A program made the translations under genes and the position numbers. Positions 55,155 to 62,959 of a stretch of DNA of 64,000 bases are shown piece by piece; position 1 is the stretch's first letter, and the number at the start of each line of letters is the position of its first letter. The notes under the pieces were generated by a model. It ran no database searches, was not told where the DNA came from, and saw only the letters and a list, made by a program, of their open reading frames with translations. This stretch comes from Parapedobacter tibetensis. Lineage in GTDB: Bacteria; Bacteroidota; Bacteroidia; Sphingobacteriales; Sphingobacteriaceae. The DNA is taken from NCBI RefSeq assembly GCF_024704835.1, contig NZ_JAMXBE010000003.1, positions 248,001 to 312,000 of the forward strand, written 5' to 3'.

Positions 55155-55898
55155 TTAGTACAACACCGTTATCGAGCCTTTGAGTGTTTCGCCACGCGTC
55201 GTGATGATGGTGTAATAATAAGCCCCCACCGGCACCCGTTGCCCTTTATAAGTACCATTCCATGGCGTAGCATATCCTCGTGAACGAAATACTTCCTGAC
55301 CGTTGCGATTGAATACCGCCACCTGCGCCTGTATATCTTCTTCAAGCCCACCTATTACCCACACGTCATTGACGCCATCACCATTTGGTGAAAAGGTGTT
55401 TGGAATGATGATCTCCTTGCAGTATGGCCGCACCTCAAATGTGGCAGTGGTGGTACATCCGTTTTCGTCCTCCACTTGCAAGGTATAGCTACCCGGACTG
55501 GATATGTCAAAATACGGACCGCTGATACTGCCATTCCAGTAGTAAGCGGCGTATCCTGGCGGTGCCACGATGTGTATTACCTCGCGCTCCGCAGTACAGA
55601 TTACGGTATCCGGGATGAACGGTGCCGTCAGCGGCTCGTACATCTCCACGATTATACTCGTCTCATCCGTGCAACCGGCCGCATTGGTAAGCGTCTGCGG
55701 GGCACCATCCACCCCCTGCCATTGACTGCGGGCACCCATTTTTAAATCCACATAACGCTCGATACCGGCCACGGCCGGGTTGGCCAAAAAACCATTAAAA
55801 ATGTATTGCGTATACTGGGGGCGCTGCTGCGCTTGTACCCCTATGCAAGCATAGAGCAAAAGGGTAAGGATAACTAGGCCGGTTGATCGTATGTACAT
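55155..55898 (-). CDS. Chimeric PorP/SprF N-terminus joined to a type IX (CHU_C) sorting domain
   Basis: 247 residues from ATG 55898 (signal STGLVILTLLLYACIGVQAQ). Residues about 25-75 (RPQYTQYIFNGFLANPAVAG, then ARSQWQGVDGAPQTL) are the start of a PorP/SprF gliding/type IX outer-membrane protein. The rest changes to an adhesin-type end: YWNGSISGPYFDISSPGSYT, then the type B sorting domain IIIPNTFSPNGDGVNDVW ... FNRNGQEVF ... GQRVPVGAYYYTI. The joint is near residue 75 at PQTLTN-AAGCTDET. Such proteins are normally separate neighbours, so this looks like a deletion fusion. A functional product is doubtful though the frame is intact. Confidence 0.75.
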   Translation of the reverse strand: MYIRSTGLVILTLLLYACIGVQAQQRPQYTQYIFNGFLANPAVAGIERYVDLKMGARSQWQGVDGAPQTLTNAAGCTDETSIIVEMYEPLTAPFIPDTVICTAEREVIHIVAPPGYAAYYWNGSISGPYFDISSPGSYTLQVEDENGCTTTATFEVRPYCKEIIIPNTFSPNGDGVNDVWVIGGLEEDIQAQVAVFNRNGQEVFRSRGYATPWNGTYKGQRVPVGAYYYTIITTRGETLKGSITVLY

Positions 55899-55972
55899 AC
55901 TGTCTATAAATAGACAACAATGATAATCATAAATCAATTTATTGCCTAAAGTTATGGCATTATTTATTTAAT

Positions 55973-56062
55973 ATGATTGACCTAAGCGGCACCGATCTGC
56001 CTGTAGGCGCATATTATTATGTCATTGACTTGGGCATAGGGTGCGGGCCCTTGAAAGGTTCC
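55973..56062 (+). pseudogene. Relic of a CHU_C (type IX type B) sorting domain
   Basis: The frame reads LSGTDLPVGAYYYVIDLG then GPLKGS, matching the end of gliding-motility C-terminal domains (LPVGxYYYVIDLGxGxxPLKG). It then runs into unrelated sequence instead of the usual final strand. A 64-codon frame starts at 55973, but only its first 30 codons are domain-like. Confidence 0.6.
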
Positions 56063-56163
56063 TGCTGCGATGATCAACGGCAGATATGCTTGCTCGTGCA
56101 GGAAGACCTATTTATTTTCGGCCCGGATTTTGAGTCAACCAATTTATCAAAATTAAACGGTGT

Positions 56164-56586
56164 ATGATTCGTAAACTAATCCCAGTTTTAGCCCTGTTTG
56201 TCCTTGCCTTGGGTTTGGCAGGATGTAAAAAAGAAAACGAAACTCGTGAGAACCGCCATTACCGCTATGAGGTCACGGGTACAATTTCGAAGCAAGTCAT
56301 GATTTCGTACACGCCCACCATCTTGGATGACGATCCGGATCTTGATAATATCGAATACGAAGAGACGGTGTCATTGCCTTGGATAAAAGAAGTCACGCTC
56401 AACGACCTGGTACAAGGGATAGGCTGTAGCATATCGGTTGACTATGCGGTGCCGGGCCAAGAGGTATTCATTAAGATCTATCTGGAAAATGAGCTTGTGG
56501 CGACCCATGAAGGCGTGGTCGATGCCAATGGAAGCATGGCTATCCTGGTGAATTACTACATAGACGGCACGGTAAACCGGTATTAA
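56164..56586 (+). CDS. Small lipoprotein of unknown function (MmpS-like layout)
   Basis: 140 residues; lipoprotein signal ALFVLALGLAGC with Cys at about 21. The mature part is one beta-rich domain: YEVTGTISKQVMISYTPTI, VSLPWIKEVTLNDL, VFIKIYLENELVATHEG. The order (YEVTGT...ISYT...LPW.K...I.V) resembles MmpS-type beta-sandwich accessory proteins, but the match is by eye. It overlaps the tail of the CHU_C-relic frame by 4 bases. Anchored by lipid, periplasmic or surface. Confidence 0.75.
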   Translation: MIRKLIPVLALFVLALGLAGCKKENETRENRHYRYEVTGTISKQVMISYTPTILDDDPDLDNIEYEETVSLPWIKEVTLNDLVQGIGCSISVDYAVPGQEVFIKIYLENELVATHEGVVDANGSMAILVNYYIDGTVNRY

Positions 56587-56713
56587 GCGCCCGAGTATAT
56601 AAAAACAATTTAGGAATATTATCGACGTGAATATATAGATAATTGGCGAATGTAACTACGAATAATTCGCCTCCCAGATCGGTCAAGAACGATGCCGGCC
56701 ATACTATTTTTCC

Positions 56714-56721
56714 TACCTTTG
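56714..56721 (+). promoter_or_regulatory. -7 box upstream of the frameshifted exported protein
   Basis: TACCTTTG matches TAnnTTTG, 28 bases before ATG 56749. Confidence 0.4.
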
Positions 56722-56748
56722 GGTGATAACCAATACTACACGGCAATG

Positions 56749-57358
56749 TGTACCAGCAAATACATGCAAATCACTTTTTTCTCAGCCTGTTTCTTCCTGC
56801 CACTATGTAGCCGCGGGCAACATGAAGGGGGCATCCAATTCCATGAAGGACAGCAATCCACTGGCATTCCAGCAGTCGCTTACTTTTGCGGACCTACTGG
56901 TGCCTTATCTCTCGCCACCGCAAAGACAGGCACTACTGCGCTATCGCTTGGCTTACCATGTCATGGTCAAGGACACCGCGGGTGTGAAGCAAGCGGGCCC
57001 GCAGTTAGTAAGCGAGTTGATGGACATTCCTTTAGATTCCATCGCGGCAGAAAATGACAGGCGGTATCACGAGACGATGGAGCCCTTTTGGAGCGGCACG
57101 ATGGATAGCACCAAGATCGAGGGGTTTCAAGAAGAGAAGCAGTTTGCGCTCAATTTGTATGCTCGCGAGATTTGCTCCTACTTATACAAGGCCTCCAATG
57201 CTTATGCTGCCTCCTTGGCAGCCAATGACCCAGCCCTACATGAAGAGCTGGCGTGGGCCGTCCGTTGCGATGAGCTGATTCCCAAGAGCCCCGTGTTCCA
57301 GCGACTGACTGCTCAGCTCCGGCAGCGTATATCCAATTATTCGATAGATTTGCGATGA
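56749..57358 (+). pseudogene. Exported protein of unknown function, frameshifted after the signal peptide
   Basis: ATG 56749 (or 56764) starts a signal peptide, MQITFFSACFFLPLCSRGQ, in one frame. The mature protein is in the next frame: NSMKDSNPLAFQQSLTFADLL, LSPPQRQALLRYRLAYHVMV, EEKQFALNLYAREICSYLYK, ending SNYSIDLR at 57358. The frames join if the run of five G near 56826-56830 had four. As written, the signal frame ends at 57057 and the mature part lacks a signal. About 200 residues when joined, mostly helical; family not recognised. Confidence 0.6.
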
Positions 57359-57423
57359 TGCACACGAGGTTGATGCAGGAGTATTCGCCATATTCGGCGA
57401 AGGTCACTTCACACCGCAGCTCA

Positions 57424-57708
57424 TCAATCCTTTTCCGAATGCCCTAGGTTCTTATGGGGCGCTATGTAATCGCGTACCAAACGCTTCAGTGCGGTTATTT
57501 CGGGGAACCCACCGTCCTTTTTACGGTCTACGATTACCTCTCCATCAAGGAAGATGCTGAATTTTCCGGCGTCTTCTGAAGGTCGTAGCAACACCCCGCC
57601 CAGCTCCTCTGTGAAGGTAGTGAGCAGTTCTGACGCCAAGTATACCGATCTTAGCATCCAGCCGCATTTGGGGCAATATTCAATAGTAATAGTTGGTTTC
57701 ATCTCCAT
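57424..57708 (-). CDS. SelT/SelW/SelH (Rdx) family protein
   Basis: 94 residues with a thioredoxin-like start TITIEYCPKCGWMLRSVYLA, where CPKC (Cys 12 and 15) replaces the CxxU of selenoprotein W relatives. Then ELLTTFTEELGGVLLRPSEDAGKF (split here in sense, not in sequence), a FSIFLDGEVIVDRK strand pair and FPEITALKRLVRDYI. Rdx proteins are small cytosolic redox proteins; the partner is not known. Stand-alone gene, convergent with the frameshifted protein. Confidence 0.88.
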   Translation of the reverse strand: MEMKPTITIEYCPKCGWMLRSVYLASELLTTFTEELGGVLLRPSEDAGKFSIFLDGEVIVDRKKDGGFPEITALKRLVRDYIAPHKNLGHSEKD

Positions 57709-57846
57709 ATCGCTAAAGGATTGGCTAAAATACCCAAAATATTATAAAGAATGCTAAAAAACGCGAGGCGCCAAGGTAACCGCGTTTAAAAAAGATAATA
57801 GCCATGCGTCTTTGCCGAGCAAGAGCGTTTGGGAATGAAATGGAGC

Positions 57847-57901
57847 GAAGCAATCTATTTTGGACGAAGGTTGCTTCGGCTCTCAAAGCCTCGCAATGAC
57901 G
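57847..57901. repeat. REP-like element of the CGTCATTGCGAGG type
   Basis: The minus strand reads CGTCATTGCGAGG, then GAAGCAACC and AGATTGCTTC. CGTCATTGCGAGG...GAAGCAATC elements are palindromic repeats dispersed in many bacterial genomes; this is a single copy in the window. Confidence 0.5.
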
Positions 57902-57909
57902 AAAAAGTT

Positions 57910-58035
57910 TTAAATTCGATTGCCCTGCGCGAGGCACCAGCCTGCAGCGAGGGCGATTTGTTTTTTGACGGTTTCCCGTGAGATGCCCAACCGCTGGGCG
58001 ATCTCGTTGTGTGAAACCCCTTCTTGACCGGTCCA
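57910..58035 (-). pseudogene. Region-4 relic of a FecI-like sigma factor, in frame after the susD stop
   Basis: Directly after the susD TGA (58036-58038) the same frame continues GQEGVSHNEIAQRLGISRE, then TVKKQIALAAGWCLAQ and TAA at 57910. This is the sigma region-4 helix-turn-helix and tail of a Bacteroidota ECF sigma factor (EGxSHxEIAxRLGIS..TVKxQI). The first three quarters of the gene are missing. It seems to mark a deletion or rearrangement point at the end of susD. Confidence 0.68.
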
Positions 58036-59520
58036 TCAGTGATATCCTTCATTTTGTCGTAGCACCTCGCTTCCGACCAAATCTATCTGACTACGCGGTA
58101 TTGGCATATACCGATGGTGCTCTTGGGGATTTAATTGCACGGTCTGAACAGAACCGTCAGACGGATTATAATACCGCTCTACCGTTGTCAGTTCAGTCAG
58201 GTAGCGGCCTGTCCGCACTAAGTCGAACCAACGCTCGTTTTCAAAAGCAAATTCCAAGCGGCGTTCCAACAAGAGTTTATCCAGAAACGCCTCTTCGGTA
58301 CCGATATCTGCTAACGTATAGTTGTGGCTGTCGTCGCCGAAAGCCCGCTGACGCACGCGATTGATCTCGGCCAGTGCCAGCTCTGGCTGGTTCAGGTAAT
58401 ATAGAACCTCCGCTTTGAGCAGCACCAGGTCAGCATATCTGAGCACAGGCAGGTCCAGTCCGCTGTTATTGGGTGTATGCTGGACGGCAAACTTATTCAC
58501 AAACGGGTACCATACGGGCGGATCGGCAGGGGGGCTATTCGGTGATTTCCAATAGGGCGTAATGGTTTCGGCTTTCCGGCTGTCTTCATCATCGTACAGT
58601 TTGTACAAGCTCCATGTGGGGAAGATGTTTTCATTGCCGCGGGCCGATATGCCGGACACCCCGAAATACGGCAGGAAATCCGTTGAAAGTGGCTGTCCAT
58701 TTTCACCGTCAAGGTATTTCATTGCAAAAATAACCTCCTTGTTATTTTCCGAACTGAGCGACCAAAGCGATTTGAATTCGGCTTCTAGTTGAAAGTTAAA
58801 CCCTTCAACCATATCCAGATAAGTTTTCGCTTCATCCCATTCTTTTAGGTAGACGTATACTTTAGCCAATAATGAGACCGCAGCCTCCTTGCTGGCCCGT
58901 CCCCCGGCTATAGCTGCTTTCATTGGCAGCAGGTCGATCGCCTGCTTCAGATCTTCGGTAATCTGGTGGTACACTTCTGCTTCGGACGACCGTGGTACGT
59001 CATAAGTTTCTTCCACCGTAAGTTTGGATGTGACCAGTGGAACACCTCCAAATACTTTCACCAGATCGAAATAGAGAAGCCCTCGCATAAAGAGCGCCTC
59101 ACCGGTGAGTTGCGCTTGCTGGTTTTCTGCATAATCTGTCGGATTATTTATATAAAAAATTACGGAGTTCGCCCGAAAGACACCTTGGTAAGCAAGTCGC
59201 CAGAAGTCGGCAAAACGTGGATTCTCCGAGGTAATCGATAAATTATTCAATTCGTCGATACCGCCGATATTAAAATACCCCGTACGATAGGTATTATCCG
59301 ATAACATTTCGGAAATAGTCCAATCACGGGGGAATCGGGTCTGATAGTTGTTGTAAATTCCTAGTACCGCTCCATCCATGTCTGCGGCAGTTTTAAAAAA
59401 ATTTGCTTCGGTCAATTCCGATTCAGGGGTCAACTCCAGAATGCTATTACAGGCCCCGAAGGCCAAAAAGACCGCCAACAATACGCCTTTGGTCAATTGA
59501 TTCACTATAGTTCGTGTCAT
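58036..59520 (-). CDS. susD: SusD/RagB-family glycan-binding lipoprotein
   Basis: 494 residues; lipoprotein signal ends AFGAC (Cys 24). SusD features: NFFKTAADMDGAVLGIYNNY, GEALFMRGLLYFDLVKVFGGVP, LRYADLVLLKAEVLYYL, LLERRLEFAFENERWFDLVRTG and VLRQNEGYH at the end. It follows its susC after 17 bases. No enzyme or intact regulator adjoins the pair; the sigma relic downstream hints that a regulator was lost. Confidence 0.96.
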   Translation of the reverse strand: MTRTIVNQLTKGVLLAVFLAFGACNSILELTPESELTEANFFKTAADMDGAVLGIYNNYQTRFPRDWTISEMLSDNTYRTGYFNIGGIDELNNLSITSENPRFADFWRLAYQGVFRANSVIFYINNPTDYAENQQAQLTGEALFMRGLLYFDLVKVFGGVPLVTSKLTVEETYDVPRSSEAEVYHQITEDLKQAIDLLPMKAAIAGGRASKEAAVSLLAKVYVYLKEWDEAKTYLDMVEGFNFQLEAEFKSLWSLSSENNKEVIFAMKYLDGENGQPLSTDFLPYFGVSGISARGNENIFPTWSLYKLYDDEDSRKAETITPYWKSPNSPPADPPVWYPFVNKFAVQHTPNNSGLDLPVLRYADLVLLKAEVLYYLNQPELALAEINRVRQRAFGDDSHNYTLADIGTEEAFLDKLLLERRLEFAFENERWFDLVRTGRYLTELTTVERYYNPSDGSVQTVQLNPQEHHRYMPIPRSQIDLVGSEVLRQNEGYH

Positions 59521-59537
59521 GATGCGTTTGTTATAGG

Positions 59538-62500
59538 TTAGAAAATTACGTTAACTCCAAACGTATACACCCGATTGATCGGTTCCGAGCCATTATTAAA
59601 CCCGGGCATACTTTTTATTCCGTTACTTTCGTCACCTGTAAATCCTTCCGGATTATATCCGTGGAATCCTTTTTTGGTGATCATCAGCAAGTTGCTGATG
59701 GACGCAAAAAGGCGAAAATTGCTAATCTTATATCGTTCCGAGAAAGATTGCGGTACGGAATAGCCGAGGTTCAAATTACGAATGGCCAGAAAAGAAGCAT
59801 CCTCCAGATAATAATCGCTATTGGACACCCAAGCCAGTTGACTGAGCGCCGTTGCGGGCTCTTTGCCATTGCCGGGTTCCGTTGGCGACCACCATTGGTT
59901 TTCTACCAATGACCGTCTTATTGCACTAACGGTGGCTCCCTGATAATATAAGTTTTCCAGATTATACATCTTGGCACCGATAGATGATTGCATGGCGATG
60001 CTCAAATCGAAATTTTTCCACGAAAAGTCGTTGACCATACCAAATGTCATCTTAGGCAGGTAACTACCCAAAATCACCCGATCATCCGGCGTAATTTTCC
60101 CATCAGGAACACCATCCGGTCCACTCACATCGGCATACTTTGTATTTCCTGGTTTCGATCCATCCATGATGGGCGAGTTGGCCACATCGTTTTCATCAAC
60201 CAACACACCGGCTAATTTGTATCCGTAAAAGGAAAACATGGGTTCTCCCTTCCGCAGAATCCAGGACATTCCCCTGGAGTGTGTGTTGATGACCTCATCC
60301 ACCCCTCCCAAGTCGACCACTTCATTTTTGTTTCGCGAAAAGTTAAACGCCGTCGACCACTTGAAGGCGCCCGTCAGGTTCTGGGAGTTCAATTCAACTT
60401 CAAAACCGGTATTTCGGACATCCCCCACATTCACCAGTGCGGTCGGGAAACCAGAAATAGACGGTACCGAAACATCATACAACAGGTTGGTCGTCTTCTT
60501 CTGGTAGTAGTCGGCCGCCATCGTCAGCCGGTTATTAAACAGCCCCAAATCCAGCCCGATGTTATAGCTTTCCGTCCGTTCCCATTGCAGCCCACCGTTA
60601 CCAATGGCGTTTTGTGCCCACCCTTTGGTAAGTACATCGTCGGGTGAATAATACACATCATCGATCGTGCCGAGATAGCTGAAATCACCGATATTGAAAT
60701 TACCGACCACGCCGTAACTAACCCGGGGTTTTAGTTCGCTGACCACCGTGTTACCCTGCATAAAGTCCTCCTGAGAAATCCGCCAAGCGATGGATGCCGA
60801 AGGGAAATTTCCCCATCGGTTGTTTGGCCCGAACCGGGAGCTGCCATCCGTACGAAACGAAGCTGCTAGCAGATACTTTCCTTTGTACGCATAATTTACC
60901 CGACCGAAATACGAAATAAGCCCCCATTTGGATTTGGTCGTATACGATCGGGAGGGATCAATAATCGCATTATTCAGCGTGCGTATGGCTTCGTTGTTAA
61001 AGCTTCCAGCCACGGCGGTCTGCAGTGCCGTGCGGGAAGTTGCTTTTTGGAAAGAAGCCCCCAAAATGGCGTTAAAATCATGATCTCCCCCAAAATCATT
61101 GGTATACCGCAATACGTTTTCGTTAAGCAGGTTAAGGGACCGGGTATCGCGGGCCGACCCGGAGTTAAGCCCGTTGGTCGTCGCGGATGCTGATTGGAAT
61201 CTTTCATCGATACCGTAAGTTATGTTGGCACCGAAGGACGACCGAACTGACAACCCTTTTCCTAACTGCGCTTCTGCATACATCTCGCCGACATTGTTCA
61301 TGGAAGACAACGTATTAAAAGTACCGTATAATGTAGCTAGCGGGCTTGTTTGTGCAGATACCGAATTACCCCAATAGTCCAGCGGCCGGGGGTAAGTCCC
61401 ATCCGGATAGGGATCGGGAGAAACGAACGGTGCTGTTTTCACGATCGCCTCCATGGTCACCGGGGAAGTCCGCCGATCGGCCCAGTTTGGGCTTACCATG
61501 ATGCCCACATTAATACCGGGAGCTAATTTCGCATCCACATTGGCCCGAAAAGCATAGGTTTTATAGCCCGTCGTCAATAACGTTCCCTGCTCATCGCGAT
61601 ACGTCCCGGAAATATAATACGTAACGTCATCTGTTCCTCCGCGTACGGACAGGCTATAGTTTTGCATTGGTGCCGGGCGCAATAAAATATCTTCCCAGAT
61701 GTAGTTCCCTTCACGGATGACCGGGTTGACACGGAAATTCGGTGGACGGCGATCATCGCCCCAAAGTGGTACTGATACATCGCCGCCCTGCCAAGTATAG
61801 TCCCGATTCATGTAACGGGCAATATAATCGTGGAACTCATCACCGGAAATCCAATCGTCGTGCCCCAAAGCTTCCGCTACCCCGGCATAGGCATTCAATT
61901 GAAGTTGGGGCTTTCCGATACTTCCCTTTTTTGTAGTGATAATAATGACCCCACCTGAACCCCGAGAGCCGTAAATGGCTGCAGAAGATGCGTCTTTCAG
62001 GACCTCAATAGACTCCACATCATTCATATTTACACTGCTCATGCTTCCTCCCGGAAACCCATCGATCACAATCAAGGGATCATTACTGGCAGAAATCGAT
62101 CCGGAGCCGCGTACTCGAATAATGGGTGCCGAACCGGGGTTGCTCCGGGTATTGGAAATGTTGACACCGGCCAATCGGCCTACCAATGCAAGCTCGGGAC
62201 GCCCTACTGGAATTTGATCCAGTATTTTGTTATCCACCTTGGAAATCGCTGCGGTCACCGAGCTCTTCTTTTGCGTTCCATAGCCAACCACGATTACTTC
62301 GTCAAGCCCCGCTACATCTTCCTCCATGACCACATCCACGGTAGACCTTCCCGACACGCCCATCTCCATCTCCTTATAGCCCATGCGTTTGAATACCAAT
62401 ATGTCGCTAGGCTCAACCTGCTCAATTGTAAATTTGCCCGCTGTACTGGTAGCCGTACCCGATCCAGTTCGTTTTATTATGACACTCACGCCTTCCAACG

Positions 62501-62660
62501 GTGTACCAGAGGCATCCTTCACCGTGCCCGATACGGCCTGCTGCATCCGAACACCAGCCATCGACAGCGAACTGCCTGCCCTCGCCGATGGGAGCGGACC
62601 GGCGTGTACACCCCAAGCCGTTAAGCTTGAAAGCCAAAGAAAAAAAAGTTTTTTTTTCAT
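59538..62660 (-). CDS. susC: SusC/RagA TonB-dependent transporter
   Basis: 1040 residues from ATG 62660, which opens the signal KKKLFFLWLSSLTAWGVHAG; the frame is open to 62762. CarboxypepD_reg-like domain (VSGTVKDASGTPLEGVSVII), plug with DEVIVVGYGTQKKSS and SAAIYGSRGSGGVIIITT, barrel ending TFGVNVIF. No STN domain. The 299 bases upstream (62661-62959) hold no gene; a dyad TTCCAAA-TT-TTTGGAA lies at about 62877-62892 and TTGCGCAA-type palindromes near 62745-62765, possible regulator sites. Confidence 0.95.
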   Translation of the reverse strand: MKKKLFFLWLSSLTAWGVHAGPLPSARAGSSLSMAGVRMQQAVSGTVKDASGTPLEGVSVIIKRTGSGTATSTAGKFTIEQVEPSDILVFKRMGYKEMEMGVSGRSTVDVVMEEDVAGLDEVIVVGYGTQKKSSVTAAISKVDNKILDQIPVGRPELALVGRLAGVNISNTRSNPGSAPIIRVRGSGSISASNDPLIVIDGFPGGSMSSVNMNDVESIEVLKDASSAAIYGSRGSGGVIIITTKKGSIGKPQLQLNAYAGVAEALGHDDWISGDEFHDYIARYMNRDYTWQGGDVSVPLWGDDRRPPNFRVNPVIREGNYIWEDILLRPAPMQNYSLSVRGGTDDVTYYISGTYRDEQGTLLTTGYKTYAFRANVDAKLAPGINVGIMVSPNWADRRTSPVTMEAIVKTAPFVSPDPYPDGTYPRPLDYWGNSVSAQTSPLATLYGTFNTLSSMNNVGEMYAEAQLGKGLSVRSSFGANITYGIDERFQSASATTNGLNSGSARDTRSLNLLNENVLRYTNDFGGDHDFNAILGASFQKATSRTALQTAVAGSFNNEAIRTLNNAIIDPSRSYTTKSKWGLISYFGRVNYAYKGKYLLAASFRTDGSSRFGPNNRWGNFPSASIAWRISQEDFMQGNTVVSELKPRVSYGVVGNFNIGDFSYLGTIDDVYYSPDDVLTKGWAQNAIGNGGLQWERTESYNIGLDLGLFNNRLTMAADYYQKKTTNLLYDVSVPSISGFPTALVNVGDVRNTGFEVELNSQNLTGAFKWSTAFNFSRNKNEVVDLGGVDEVINTHSRGMSWILRKGEPMFSFYGYKLAGVLVDENDVANSPIMDGSKPGNTKYADVSGPDGVPDGKITPDDRVILGSYLPKMTFGMVNDFSWKNFDLSIAMQSSIGAKMYNLENLYYQGATVSAIRRSLVENQWWSPTEPGNGKEPATALSQLAWVSNSDYYLEDASFLAIRNLNLGYSVPQSFSERYKISNFRLFASISNLLMITKKGFHGYNPEGFTGDESNGIKSMPGFNNGSEPINRVYTFGVNVIF

Positions 62661-62959
62661 GCCTATATTGATTAGTTGTTTCTTTCTGTATAAGCACACT
62701 GCGCAATGGCTTTTTTTAACTGCTCCATGTAAATCACGGGTACGTACACGCAAATTGCGCAAAACGTACAGCTAAATAAAGTCCTAAGCACCACGTGCAT
62801 AAGCGCTCCCTCAAGATCGAGTACTAAGGGTTTTAATCGGTAACGTACCCGCTAATTACAGAAATATATTTTAAACTTCCAAATTTTTGGAAAATAGATC
62901 AGGGATTTCGCTTAAATGCATTTGCCCTGTTCTGCAACTGACGCCCCCTCTTCAACGGT

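Noticed and set aside
57725-58036. 103-codon minus frame MDRSRRGFTQRDRPAVG
   Set aside because: It is the shadow, in another frame, of the sigma region-4 relic and the REP-like element.
62877-62892. TTCCAAATTTTTGGAA palindrome as a terminator
   Set aside because: No T-run or GC stem; at most an operator, mentioned only with the neighbouring susC.
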